NCBI GenBank assembly: GCA_021018815.1
Contig: JAITYX010000090.1
Coordinates: forward strand, 1,825,501 to 1,889,500
DNA: 64,000 nucleotides
Reading direction: 5' to 3'
Source of the DNA: Talinum fruticosum
Taxonomy: Eukaryota > Streptophyta > Magnoliopsida > Caryophyllales > Talinaceae
Numbering within the stretch: the stretch's first letter is position 1; each line of letters starts with the position of its first letter. The notes beneath the pieces were generated by a model. The model was not told the DNA's origin and did not search any database. It saw only the letters and a list, made by a program, of their open reading frames with translations. The position numbers and the translations under genes were made by a program. This document shows, one piece after another, positions 11,701 through 21,658 of this stretch.

Positions 11701-13714
11701 AAATATTAAGGTTATTGCGTTGCTGTGAAGAATTTTGCGTCTTTGCATTGATCTTCTATTTTCTACATTTTTTTCTACTTATTGAAAATGTTGATTTAAA
11801 AGCTAGGTATGTAATCATAACATTATTTCATTATCCTTTTTATATCCAAACTTATTTAACAACCAACAGAAAAAGAAAAGAAACAACACATACAAGTTAT
11901 TATGTGCCTCTAATCAAACTTTGCCTTTTCACATTGCTTTTCTGTTTTTCTTTTCTAAATCATTCACCTTGTACTGTGAAACTTGTTGAAATAAATCAAG
12001 TATCAATGCAGAAGAAAATGCAAAATTGATTGTTGAAAGATGGCCTGAACTTATCAATGAGCTTGATGGGAATCAAAAAACACCGCTAGAAAGAGCATCA
12101 GAAGGAGGAGCTAGTTGGCTAGTAGAGATGATCCTACAAAAGGATCGTTCTTGTATCCTAAATACTCCTTTTGCTTGGATTCGGCCATGTGAAACAGGTG
12201 ATCTATCCACTATTCTCGCCTTTGTTGAGAAGAGTATATATTTTAGGTATATCTGCAGGAAATATCAAGATACCCCTTTACATCATATTAAATTTGAAGA
12301 TTACAAAAATTATCAAGAACTTCTTAGCCATTCACTCATTCAAGAACTGAAGGATGCCCAGGATAGCCAAGGTGATACACCTCTTCATAAAGCGATAAAA
12401 GACAGGAACAAGGACTTAACAGAAATACTATTCACTGTGGGTGATGTTGATTGGAATATCAAGAACAAGGATGGAAAATCTGCAATAGATTTACTTGATG
12501 AAGCCTTTCTAGAGCCGGAATGGGTATGTACTCAATTTTCCCTTGATTTTAATTCATATCATATAATTTTGTAAATATCGAACAACTGGATAATTGATAT
12601 CATTTGATCTATTTATTATTTGTATGCACTCCTGTTTCAAAATCAACTTAGGAATGAAGATAAAAATGCTTCATATGTGCCCCCTGTATATAGAAGTTGT
12701 GAAGTTCAAAACTTGGAAACCACTTTTAACATTTGATCTATTTATTAAGGATTTGTTTAGTTTTCTTATTCCAGACCGTTATCTCTAGTTGTAATGCATG
12801 TTCATTCATATTGTATAGGTGTAATTGCTGCGGATAAATGTGATAATAAACTATAAAGTCTCTTGTAACAATTGCAGGAAAAGCTTTGCGATATCATTGG
12901 CATTGATCCTAGGAAAAAAATGACTTATATTTCTCACAAGACTGATATGGGACAAATGCGGGAGACAATATCACTAGTGGCAGCCCTTTTGGCCACCATT
13001 ACATTTACAGCTGGGTTCACAGTCCCGGGAGGATTAAATGATACTGGAGAAGCAATTTTCACAAAGAAAGCAGCATTTGTGGTCTTTCTGCTAACAGATA
13101 CGTATGCGATGTGTTGCTCTATGTTGATCTTATTCACCGTTATATGGTCTATGGTTTGCAATCCTAATAAGGCATCATTTTTAGCTGATCGTAGCTTAGA
13201 ATTGTTAAAGCACTCCCTTTCTGGTACCTTGTTGGCATTCATGACTGGCGTCTATGTAGTTATACACAAGAAGTCCTTGTGGTTGTCGATTGTTGTTCTC
13301 ATCATGTGCTCTATTGTAGTAATATTAGCTCAAAGACGTGCCCTTTACTCATTGTTCGATACATTAAATTGGATTGCTAAAATGCGACTCAGAGTTCAAC
13401 TGCAATTATCGTCATGTTGGAAAAAGTGGACTTCTTCTATTAAAAGGTACATATATAACTTACAAACTATGTCCTTTTTGTGAGTGTATAATAATCCTAT
13501 GATTTACATTTGTTTCCCTTCTTTTGGGTTTTAAAGAAGATTAATATGAGATATTAGAGCACAATGCCACGAATTTTGCATTTTAATTTGTGTGCTACAG
13601 TAATTATTTGAGTTCAATGGCCTTTTCAGAAAGGATATGAATGCCACAGATGCAGCAAACGCTCAAAATGAGACTGCAGAAAGGGAAAATCAGCCTGCAA
13701 CTTCTGCAGTCTAA
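1738..13714 (+). CDS. ACD6-like ankyrin-repeat protein with C-terminal PGG membrane domain
   Basis: Six exons join in frame at GT-AG sites: 1738-3082, 3889-4476, 10795-11382, 12012-12523, 12878-13446 and 13630-13714. They give 3687 nt, about 1228 aa. Exon 1 begins with three diverged copies of a unit of about 111-118 aa (residues 1, 112 and 230), each opening like MDxxLKxAAIxGDVxFL. Exons 1-4 carry ankyrin helices such as NPLHVAAKRR, KTPLHVAAE and DTPLHKAIKD. Exon 5 carries the PGG domain (ETISLVAALLATITFTAGF followed by VPGG) with four hydrophobic segments, and exon 6 is a polar tail. Family members such as ACD6 are membrane proteins linked to salicylic-acid defence, and that role is inferred here. 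ACD6 itself is about 650-700 aa, so this protein is unusually long. The 6.3-kb intron 2 leaves open that exons 1-2 and 3-6 are two gene copies, but the splice phases agree and no frame is broken. A start at the first ATG is assumed. Confidence 0.85.
3083..3888 (+). other. Intron 1 of the ankyrin gene
   Basis: The donor AG|GTATCA at 3083 and the acceptor TTTCAG at 3888 join exons in phase 1. The interior is AT-rich with a T-run near 3128 and a short degenerate stretch (3480-3700) of weak CCGA/CGAACC-type motifs. No coding signal was seen. Confidence 0.8.
4740..4996 (+). repeat. Dispersed TCGGGTC-rich repeat, copy 1
   Basis: This is degenerate GTTCGGGTC-like sequence ending TTCGGGTCGGTTTTGTCAAG. 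The end matches that of the copies at 8400-8665 and, inverted, 58035-58195, so it is a dispersed element and not just low-complexity DNA. The type is unknown. Confidence 0.6.
5055..5215. repeat. Short inverted and tandem repeats (GTGTACAATTGTGTACT type)
   Basis: A small hairpin (CTTCGGGAGTAC with ATACTCCCGAG) is followed by three to four degenerate copies of a roughly 35-bp unit around GTGTACAATTGTGTACTCGA, which is itself nearly palindromic. It lies just 5' of the cyclin-like fragment. Confidence 0.55.
5266..5710 (+). pseudogene. Cyclin-D1-like N-terminal fragment, disrupted
   Basis: The frame from ATG 5266 reads MSLSYLHCFPDLLYAE, close to the start of D1-type cyclins as I remember them. 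It then runs into a stop. After about 150 bp of AT-rich sequence a second frame (5489-5710) reads GESLEFSS and then EEESIAGFIEDE, the conserved block just before the cyclin box. Downstream the similarity decays into serine-rich sequence and there is no cyclin box. It sits inside intron 2 of the ankyrin gene. I infer a captured or retroposed gene fragment broken by an AT-rich insertion. The assignment rests on remembered family sequence only. Confidence 0.5.
6059..6719. mobile_element. Fold-back element, copy 1, with trinucleotide loop
   Basis: Two arms of roughly 300 bp are inverted copies. Left-arm markers are GGATAAATATTTTTAAA, TTTGGGTCAAATATTTT and CCAATTCCGAC. The right arm carries their complements around 6580-6680. 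An (AAT)n/(ATT)n tract at about 6358-6500 forms the loop. The outer ends are TAATGGCGAAA and the complement of TAATGGCTGAAA. A related but shorter copy lies at 9288-9663. No transposase frame is present. Confidence 0.75.
6358..6500. repeat. AAT/ATT microsatellite in the fold-back loop
   Basis: Runs of AAT turn into ATT twice, around a short unique stretch (about 6400-6429). Confidence 0.95.
6980..7588. repeat. Degenerate tandem repeat, TGTTCACYAAATATRATAYTAAT type
   Basis: At least ten loosely spaced units carry GTTCACCA/GTTCATTA followed by AATATRATAYTAATA. The spacing is about 40-70 bp. Related TGTTCACTTA motifs recur at 9670 and 10470. No coding potential was seen. Confidence 0.5.
7991..8054. 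repeat. (AT)n microsatellite
   Basis: An almost perfect dinucleotide run of about 64 bp directly precedes a TCGGGTC-rich block. Confidence 0.95.
8060..8335 (+). repeat. TCGGGTC-rich repeat block
   Basis: This is degenerate TTCGGGT/TTCGGTTCGGGTC sequence immediately after an (AT)n tract. It is related to the block at 8400-8665 but lacks the clear conserved end. Confidence 0.55.
8400..8700 (+). repeat. Dispersed TCGGGTC-rich repeat, copy 2, with (AT)n
   Basis: The last 130 bp align well with 4870-4996, including GGTCAAAATCGGTTCAA and GAGTCGGTTTTGCCAGGT. An (AT)n run (8668-8700) follows the conserved end. Confidence 0.6.
9288..9663. mobile_element. Fold-back element, copy 2
   Basis: The inverted arms share blocks with the element at 6059-6719. 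The left arm has TAAATATTTTCAAGTCCATT and CCAATTCCGAG. The right arm has the complements GGAATTGGTTCC and AAAAATATTTATATAAAA. The spacer between them (about 9440-9520) differs from copy 1 and has no trinucleotide run. Confidence 0.7.
9840..10215 (+). mobile_element. CACTA (En/Spm-type) transposon terminus
   Basis: The sequence begins CACTACAAGAAATCGG, the classic CACTA terminal inverted repeat, preceded by TTA. Repeated subterminal motifs follow (GAGACCGAAATTTTGAGACC, TTGAGACCGAA, GGTCTCAATT). I could not find the opposite end, so the element is truncated or its right boundary has been rearranged. No transposase frame was seen. Confidence 0.75.
10247..10683. repeat. Direct duplication of about 190 bp
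   Basis: Copies at about 10247-10432 and 10490-10683 share TTAATATAATATAATATTTT, TCAATCACACTAAAAAA, CACTTTACTATCAT and CTGATGGAGCATTTT. The spacer contains AGCTGAAGTTTTACCAA, which also occurs at about 9801-9817, just before the CACTA end. Confidence 0.8.
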
Positions 13715-15520
13715 AATGAATCAGGTAATAATTTATCATCTCACTTAACAGATCAAATATCTCACATGGCAATAAACCCAAGTCTATTTAGTTTGTTCAT
13801 TCAATTATGCTGTCTTTTTTATTTTTGGAGGGGGGAGATAGTCGATCACAAATACCGCCTACATATGTAATTTCTAAGCTCCTTATGTCTAAAGCCACCT
13901 TGCAGAAATTGCCACCTGAAAAACATGATCACCAATTTTGAGATCAACGTTTCCAGAAATTGTGCCAAACAATATAAGCCATAAAGATTGTCGTATGTGA
14001 TCCTTCATGTTATATTCTATTGGAAAAGTGGATGGATATAGCGAAAGCGAATCCTTTTTCTCTTCGTATAAGTTAAAATGGGCTAAATAAAATGAAATGG
14101 AAATTTTAGATGGAGACATGAGTTTTTTTTCAGGTAGAAAATCCTCCAAAATGAAGGGGAAAATTACGGAAATACCTGCACTCTTATAATAGTAAGACTA
14201 TAATATTATCTCCCTAAATAAATTAGGAGTTATATTCTCAAAATATACCTCACCCACAAAGGATGGATAACGATATTTATCTCACCAAAAATTGGTAGAA
14301 ACACTCAATTCCTCACATTTTCTTGCGTGAGGCTTTTCTTGGCTACGTGCGAATGGCAATTGACTTATCAATTTAATGGCTTTTAGCTGCATACGATAAT
14401 GTGGACCGGTCAGCATAAGCCAACCCAATCAATTTGGGTGACGAATGAAGCATATGATATGGCCAAAGTTTCTTCCACAATTTGAAAGATTGTTTTGAAA
14501 GATTCATTTCTTACTCTTCTGTTTTGACGCTTCCTGTAGCCAATCTTGGCTTGTTAATATTCAATGGTTCCTCAGAATCCTTGGTGCTAGAAACTAGGGA
14601 ACCAATTTTACACTTTCGCATGACCCTTTTGTCAACCCGGATCTTTTGCACTCTTTTGCATACGATGATGATTTGTTAAAGTAGCACCTTTTTTCATTTA
14701 CAGGCTGACATGACAGATAAAAATAAGAGATCTCTATAAAAAAGTAAACAGGTAAAATATCCTTCATCTCCCCTTCTTTCTCTTTCTTCTCTTCTATTAG
14801 TAAACAGGAAAATAAAATGTTACTGTAATTTGGGGTTGAGTTAGTTATGGTCAAAGACATCAAAGGGGAGAGTGCAAACAATCTTGTCAGCCCAAATAAC
14901 TTCTAGATTATCAATCTGGTTCTCAGAGTCAGATTTCCTGTGGGCTTTCTTTTTCTCCGCCTTTTCTTCGATTTTTTTTTCCTTTTTGGTTATTGCTTCT
15001 CCTCATCTTCAAATACGTTGCTATGCTAACTGTCATTCCCCTGCTAGAATATCTGGTGAAAATTCTTACTAATTACAATGCTTTTTTATTCTGTTGTTCT
15101 TCCCAATCATGGTGTGATTTTCCCACTGCTTTTGGAGACTATTGTTTTTCTAATTTGAATTATATGCCCCTTCCTGAAAACTTTCTGCAGCAACCTTCAC
15201 TGATTCATCTCTCATAATCATTAACCATAATAATATTGTGCAGCATCTTTCCATCGAGCTGGTCATTCGTTCTACGTACTTGCAGGACTACACCTTTCAA
15301 TGGAACTTGGTCAAGAGCAATAGGGCATTGTTCAATCTGGTTTTACATATCTGTTTTATAACTAGAGAATTCAAACATGTTTTGTTGATTTCAATAGTTA
15401 TAATGTTGATTTGTATAATGTTGAATGCACTACACAATCTGTTGCTTTGTATAATGTTGAACTTCTACGTAGGTTTTAATCTACTTGATTTTTCTTTTTG
15501 TTTTTCAAAAAAAATTCTAG
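13715..15520. other. Intergenic DNA downstream of the ankyrin gene
   Basis: This contains the presumed 3' UTR of the ankyrin gene and AT-rich DNA. I recognise no gene. Short open frames here lack family features. A segment at 15187-15270 recurs at 16821-16920. Confidence 0.5.
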
Positions 15521-15843
15521 GAAGAGCTAAGAAGATTACCTGGCCGGAGGGCAAACAAATTAAAAAATGAAGAGAAAGGGGTTAAGCCTCATAATATGAT
15601 ACTAGAAATGAAGCAGCTTAGTCTTCCTCCTTTTCTTTTAATGAGGCTGTCTAGACGGGGATACATGAACCAAAATCAAGCCCAATGGCTTGTTGCTTAC
15701 TCCCTGAATTTCCCAAACAAGGAGAATTGGAGTGGTGGTGTAGGTGAACAAGTGACAGGAGTTTCAATAGACCAAGAGGTCTTTAACATGAACATATGTA
15801 GTACTGTCCAATGGAGTGGCAATAATTTTGCAATCTATGATTA
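15521..15843 (+). other. Exon-like open frame, unrecognised
   Basis: A 107-codon open frame starts directly after a pyrimidine-poor AG acceptor (ATTCTAG, 15514-15520) and ends at TAA 15841-15843. It reads EELRRLPGRRANK, later LSLPPFLLMRLSRRGYMNQN and NKENWSGGVGEQVTGVSID. Base composition is richer in GC than the flanks. I do not recognise the family. It could be the last exon of an unidentified or decayed gene, or chance. Confidence 0.3.
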
Positions 15844-17191
15844 ATAGTTGAGAAAGATTGCTCCTGCTTCAACGTTCTATCTGTTTAATTTATACACCGA
15901 CAAATAAGATCCACATCGAAAACTTTGGGTCTTCATTACAATATTAGCTATATTAAAAAGATGTACTCGATAAAATTCTCAATCTCATAAAGCTTATCGT
16001 TTAACTTTATTTGAAATTAGTTTTTCAAATTAAAAGGTGAATTGAAAATGCTAGTTTATTAACCATCAAATTAAATAAATACCATTCTTAAAGTAGTGGA
16101 TTCTGACCCAATACGAATACGATATATATATATATAATAAAAATAAAAAGTCAAAGTAACATAGCATTTCAGATCAGGAAGAGCTCAACTTCACAAATTA
16201 GATAATCCAATTTGTGTGTTCCCTGTCAAACCTTTGCTATCAAAACTAATCACATATAAATCCATTATGTGAGTGGGCGTTACGGTTTCTCTTTAGGAAG
16301 TCAAATATTCGTTTTTCTGCAAAATTTTATATTTATTTGTGAGCATATACTTTCAGGTAATATGACATTATGTTAGGTCCCCAAACCTCCCTATTTTTCA
16401 TTTCATTCAGTTATTTGTTGACATATGTCTTAGGAAGCATATACTCCCAAATGTATAATTGACATTATGGATTTTTCGATATGTATTGAAGAGAACCCAT
16501 AGCAAAAAGGACACAAGGTCAAATTCCTCTTTAACTTTAGTCCTCTACCTTAGTCCAATATTGATTTTTGAATCTGTTGAGTGGGAAAATTCATATAGTC
16601 AGTATACAGTGATTAATACTAGTATTTGTACGTGGGCCAATTCAAAACTTTTAAAACATCTTTGCAAGGTTAATCCTGCATTTGATTTTGAGTTATATTG
16701 TTTTAAAAAATTTATTCTTATTTATAGTTTTAGTAAATTATCAACAAAGTATTGATTGAGCTAAGTAGCGGTATCACCTCGATAAAGAAAAGATTATTCT
16801 TTTTCCAATTTAAATCATCACTGCAACAACCTTCATTGATTCATCTTTGATAATCATCACGGTGATAATCTTGAGCAACATCTTTTCAAACCTTCTTGTA
16901 TTGTCATGTTGGTCATTGTATTTATACCCTATCTACTCATGAAATAATATAATTTTAGAATTTTTATTTGTTTTATTTAATTTTATATAATAATAAATTG
17001 AATCGAGCAGATTCCATGATTTGAGTTTGAAATGAGTGAAAAATATAAATTTAGCAATGAAGTTGAGCAAATCGAGTTTGAAATTTAAGGCTAGCTGACC
17101 AGCCCCGTCAAATGCAGTCCTGTAGAGCCCAGTTAAAGTTGCTTGTCTCCCATGGTCACAGGAATTTCGTAACAGGAATTTCGTTAAACAA
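15844..17191. other. AT-rich intergenic DNA
   Basis: No gene was recognised. It contains a direct repeat (15187-15270 and 16821-16920; shared core AACCTTCA-TGATTCATCT) and a short AT run near 16122. Confidence 0.5.
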
Positions 17192-17455
17192 GGCATACGT
17201 TGGAAGCTACGAAATGGTCATAAGATTAAAGTCTGGAAGGATAATTGGTGTAGTGAAACTTGTCTAGTTGATCTTTTGGGTTTGGATCAGTCTACTCTAA
17301 GTTTGCGACGAAGGTTTGTGAATTTATTAACCCATACCAAAATTGGGACCCGCCTAAACTCCATCAGGTCAAGTGTTGCCCCAAAATCGTGTTTCTTTGA
17401 TTCAAGCTATCCTTATCTCTGTTATGAATATTGAGAACCGTAGAATATGAGCAAC
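17192..17455 (+). mobile_element. LINE (non-LTR retrotransposon) ORF2 fragment
   Basis: The frame starting at 17192 reads GIRWKLRNGHKIKVWKDNW, the typical plant LINE segment after the reverse transcriptase. After a frame change it continues as NWDPPKLHQV and SLIQAILISVMN up to about 17450. No reverse-transcriptase core or RNase H is attached, so it is a short decayed fragment. Confidence 0.7.
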
Positions 17456-17499
17456 TAAATTATCCAAGTCAGCATTAGTGGGGTTCACATGCTTCAGTT

Positions 17500-17660
17500 G
17501 GTTACATAGACTTTGTAGATATATGATATACATATATATACAAGCAAAAAAAAGAACTCACTTACTTTCCATATAATCAAAAGTATACTTTCAGACTCTC
17601 TCTCTCTCTCTCTCTCTCTCGCTCATATGCTCTCAATTCTTCATGGTATCGAGCTTAGGG
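17500..17660 (+). mobile_element. Copia-type LTR end with tRNA-Met primer-binding site
   Basis: A (CT)n tract (17594-17621) and TCTCAATTCTTCA end the LTR at about 17643. It is followed immediately by TGGTATCGAGCTTAGGG, close to the TGGTATCAGAGC initiator-tRNA primer site of Ty1/copia elements. The start of the LTR is not resolved, and no gag or pol follows. Leader-like T-rich sequence extends to about 17900. Confidence 0.5.
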
Positions 17661-17949
17661 TTCCGATTTCCGCTGGAATTGTTTGATCTTTGTTGAATTT
17701 TCTTGATTTTATTATTGAATTTCAGAAATCCTTGTTGATTCTGAAATTCATTCGATCTTATTTTCTTGTTTTGATCTTCGAATTCAAATCATTGTTAAAC
17801 CTCGTATTTATCGGTTTTTAAGGCATTATTTAACCCAATTATGTGGTGGTTTTAATGATGTTTGTTTGGTTTTGGGTTAGATTATGTTCATTTCCTCTTT
17901 ATTGCCACCTAAGATCACAAATATCTTAATTACGGGTTTTTTGAATTTA

Positions 17950-19615
17950 AATTAGAGATATTCTAGACAAATTTGATGAAAAGCGATGAAGAGGAAGGTT
18001 CGGGCCTAAAAGGAGGCAAGAAAGAAGCATAGAACTCATCAAGTAAAGTTGCACGACCAAGCTGTGCAAAGCTACACAACCGTGCGGATAATCAGGCGAA
18101 GGTCTCAAAGTCAAAGAAGGTCGCACGGCCGTGCGAGAGAGTTATAAAAGTTGAAATTGCGCACAACCTATTGTGCGGAAGGCTGCACTGACTGTGCGAA
18201 AAGGCATAAACTTCACAATTTTCGCACACCCTACTGTGCGAAACCTGCACAACTATGCGAAATTGTGGCTGAACCTTGCACGGTAGGCCATGCGACTTAC
18301 TTGTTTTCGCGATATTTCATTTTCCTAAGTGTAATTTTGGGATATCTTTCCATTATTCTAAATTTTAGTTAGGGCTTTTCGGTAGAGAGTTCTGGGAGGA
18401 GACTCAAGAACTTTCAATATTCGTTATCTACTTGAAGTTTATGTATTATTGAATTACATCAAATTTTCATTGGGCTAAAATTTTGCAGCACATAATGATG
18501 TCATGATGACGTAAGCATGGCGTCATCATGACGTCAGCATGATAATCTTACAGGTTTGGCAAAATAAAGGCAGTAGGGGTTTTGTATAAAAGGAAGGCAG
18601 AAGGAAGATTTTCGGGGAAGCTTTAGCCACCGGCTTAGGTTAGAATTAGGTTAATTTTAGTTTTAATTTAGCTTTTGCTCTATTGTAAATTTGATCTCAA
18701 ACAATTTAGATTCATTATTTTAGTTTCAATTATTAATTCGGTTCCGACGGTTTCGGTTCGATTCGATTCATTCCTAGTAATTTCTTCCTTTTGCCTCTCC
18801 CTTCTCTTTAGTTTATTTCGTTTAGTTTAAAGGTTTGATTTTTATTATATTTTGATGTTATTAGTAGTAGTTTAATTGTTTAAATTCATGTTTAATTTTA
18901 TTTTGTTAGTTTACATCGTTATTCGAGTCAATTTTTATTAGTAGTTATTAAATTAATTGTGTTTCATGTTAATTAGTTAGTAGTTTGTGTCACTTTGGTT
19001 GTGATTAAACTTTTAATGACTAATTGATCTTGTTTAAGCCTTAATTTACCTAGTTTATGCTAGTATTTTGGGATTGTTTCTCATACTTGCCATATTCAAG
19101 GAGATGCCTAAAATGGTATTTTAATTTCAATTTTTAGGCGGTTGGTCTATCACCGAAAGGTAAAGTCAATTTCCTAGTGTGGGTATAGAGAATAGTTAGG
19201 GTTTTGGCATGAAAATAGTTTGAATCCTAATTGAGTCCAAGGTTGTTATTGTTGTTGTCTAGTTGGGCTAACCCTATGAAAGTATGTGGTTAGAATAATT
19301 AGACTACCTCATGACCTTCGAAAGTGTGGCTTGAGTAGGTTTTGATGGTGTAATCGATCACTCCTAAATACTTGTATAAACTTGTGTAGGTTTAAGCTTG
19401 ACTTGATTAATTAGTTTATTAAGCGGTAAAATCACAACTCGAGTATATTTTTTTATTGTTTTCTAAGTTTTAATCATCATACATATATAACCCATCCGTG
19501 TAGATTCGCCTAGACAGAAAGTTTAAGGTAGCTTCGATAGTTGAAACACAACTCCTTATGGACACGACTCGTGCTTGCCGGCTAACTACAATTACGCCAT
19601 GCACTTGCAATTATA
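17950..19615 (+). mobile_element. Gypsy-type LTR remnant
   Basis: This contains features I associate with long gypsy (Tat/Athila-like) LTRs. There are repeated GCACGGCCGTGCG-like segments (18040-18300), a promoter-like stretch with TATAAAAGG (18585), a long transcribed-type T-rich middle, and a terminal motif CTCCTTATGGACACGACTCG then TGCTTGCCGGCTAACTAC. No internal coding region is present, so it looks like a solo or truncated LTR. Boundaries are approximate. Confidence 0.55.
18495..18593 (+). promoter_or_regulatory. TGACG cluster and TATA box in the gypsy-type LTR
   Basis: TGACGTAAG (18507), GCGTCA (18520) and TGACGTCA (18529) lie within 30 bp of each other, about 50 bp upstream of TATAAAAGG (18585). 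This arrangement resembles as-1-type sites bound by TGA-class bZIP factors in plant and viral promoters. Activity is inferred only. Confidence 0.45.
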
Positions 19616-19786
19616 ATTTTAAGACTAAATTTTTCCATAACAATACTTCCCGATTACTTAAAATGATGATAAAAATTTTCACAAAACAAAACTTACAAAC
19701 TATATATAAAATAAAAAAATTTAATAAAATAAATCATTTAAAAATTTATAATGAGGTATCTGTACTACAAATAAAATTTAAGGGTA

Positions 19787-19787
19787 A

Positions 19788-19830
<43 letters not shown>

Positions 19831-19989
19831 GATTTATTGTGGCAAGGAGTAAAAGAGAGTCCATAGATGAGTGAAAACTTAATTTTTAAGGATAAATTAT
19901 TATTTTTTATTGGATGAAACTCCTAAATTTACTTTCAATCGACCATTTCATTCATACTTTCGAAAAGATTGCTATTATATATAGTACAA

Positions 19990-20064
<75 letters not shown>

Positions 20065-20300
20065 GTGTCAATGAGTAAAAGAGAGTGCATAGATGAGTGG
20101 ATAGACAGAGTCGATAAATTTTAAAAACTTACAAACTATATATAAAATAAAAAATCTTAATAAAATAAATCATTTCAATATTACAAATAAAATTTATTAA
20201 TCGGTGAAAAAATTATAATATAGTTAATTAAATAAATTAAATAAATATAAGACTCAATTATCAGCAAATATGATAACGAGTTTTAACTTTTATTGAATTA

Positions 20301-20335
<35 letters not shown>
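19787..20335. repeat. Three ATT/AAT microsatellites and a duplicated flank
   Basis: ATT runs lie at 19787-19830 and 19988-20065, and an AAT run at 20302-20335. The flanks AGTAAAAGAGAGT and ATAGATGAGTG recur after the first two runs, so this is a local duplication. Confidence 0.85.
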
Positions 20336-20336
<1 letters not shown>

Positions 20337-20815
20337 TTACAATGAAATAAAGTAATTTTAAACATAAAACAATTTTGATTTCATTACATGGATAACAACC
20401 AAAAACAATAACTGCAACTTAATTCCGTTCCTTTTCTCTACCAAATACTTGAAGAAAATATTCAACTTTCATACATAACCTCTCATGTATCATTACCTAA
20501 TTTCATTATATTCCACTTTTTCATACCAAATAGGACCTCAATAAAATCAAATGATCGAAAAGAAGAAACTCACAATTACTAAGATCGCTTCGTGATTCGA
20601 TAATTTCTTTAGATATACATTATAGAACATTATTTTGTGCATAGCATGAGTCCAGACTAGTTTAAAATAATAATAAAATTTTTTATAAAATAAAATTTAT
20701 AAACTATATATAATATAAAATAAAAAATTTTAATCACTAAAAATATTAAAGAAACAAAGTAGAATTGTAATTCTGAAATTCTGAAGATTTTGATATCTTT
20801 CTGTCATTAGACGCA

Positions 20816-21650
20816 GTGCCTGCCTACCTCATTCACACCTCCCTCGTTTACCCCCCCGTTCTCTCGGTCTCTGCTCCCGGCTCCCTCTCTGCCGTTCTGG
20901 GCTCCCTCTCGCTCTCCCGCTCTCTTTCGCTCTCCGGCTACCTCACGCTTTCGGACTCTCGCTCTGCCATTGCTGGGCTATTTCTCTCCGGCTCTCACTC
21001 TCCATCTTCCGCTCCGGCTCGTTCTTGCTTTGATATCCGGCCCGCTTTTGCTTTACGGCTCCCTCTCGCTCTCCGGCTCTCGCTCTCTCCATCGTTTTTA
21101 GGTATGTTCAATTGGATCTGAAAATGGCGCCTCTCTCTCCATCGTTTTTGGTATGTTCAATAATTACATCTATGTTTTATGTTTTACTTTCGAGACGAAA
21201 GGTTCAGATGTATGTAATAATGTGGGCTGACCATAACATCTACAATCCCGAATTGTTGTTCTGTGCCTCTGCCTGTTGCTGGAAATTTCATTCTCCCTCC
21301 CCTGTCTTCTCTCCTTCTACCCGAATTCTAGATTTTGCTTTTGTAAATTGTGAGTTTGGATGAAGTTAGATCTGTGGTGTCTTGTGAATGCTTGGTTGCT
21401 TGAATTTCTACAGCTCCTTTACAGATTTTAAACCAAAAACTCTTTTATATGTACTATTTCCAAATTCAACGGGAGCTAAAATCACTACTTCCAAATTCGC
21501 CCAAATTCTTCGAGTAAATTTTCCACTGCTCAACTTTTGTATCTTATTTGATTACTGATTTATCTGATCAGACTTAGTACAATTAAGTTTATCAATTGTT
21601 TTTTTTTTTCCTCTTTTACTGAAAGTTTCGATCCACTAGGGTTTTAGCAG
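20816..21650 (+). promoter_or_regulatory. Putative promoter/leader of SRP19 with a pyrimidine-rich tract
   Basis: 20820-21100 is CT-rich with repeated GGCTCTCGCTCT-like units, typical of a plant leader. CTCTCTCCATCGTTTTT followed by GGTATGTTCAAT occurs twice (about 21087-21112 and 21134-21161). The sequence GTTTTAGCAG ends at 21650, just before the coding start at 21659, so a leader intron is plausible. An open frame across the CT tract is low-complexity and was not called. Confidence 0.45.
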
Positions 21651-21658
21651 AAGAGAAA

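Noticed and set aside
17420..17435. TGTTATGAATATTGAG as the start of the copia LTR
   Set aside because: The same bases continue the LINE reading frame (ISVMNIENRRI), so the LTR must start later.
20816..21121. Serine/leucine-rich open frame before SRP19
   Set aside because: It is a product of the CT-rich leader repeat with no ATG at its start. Low complexity explains it.
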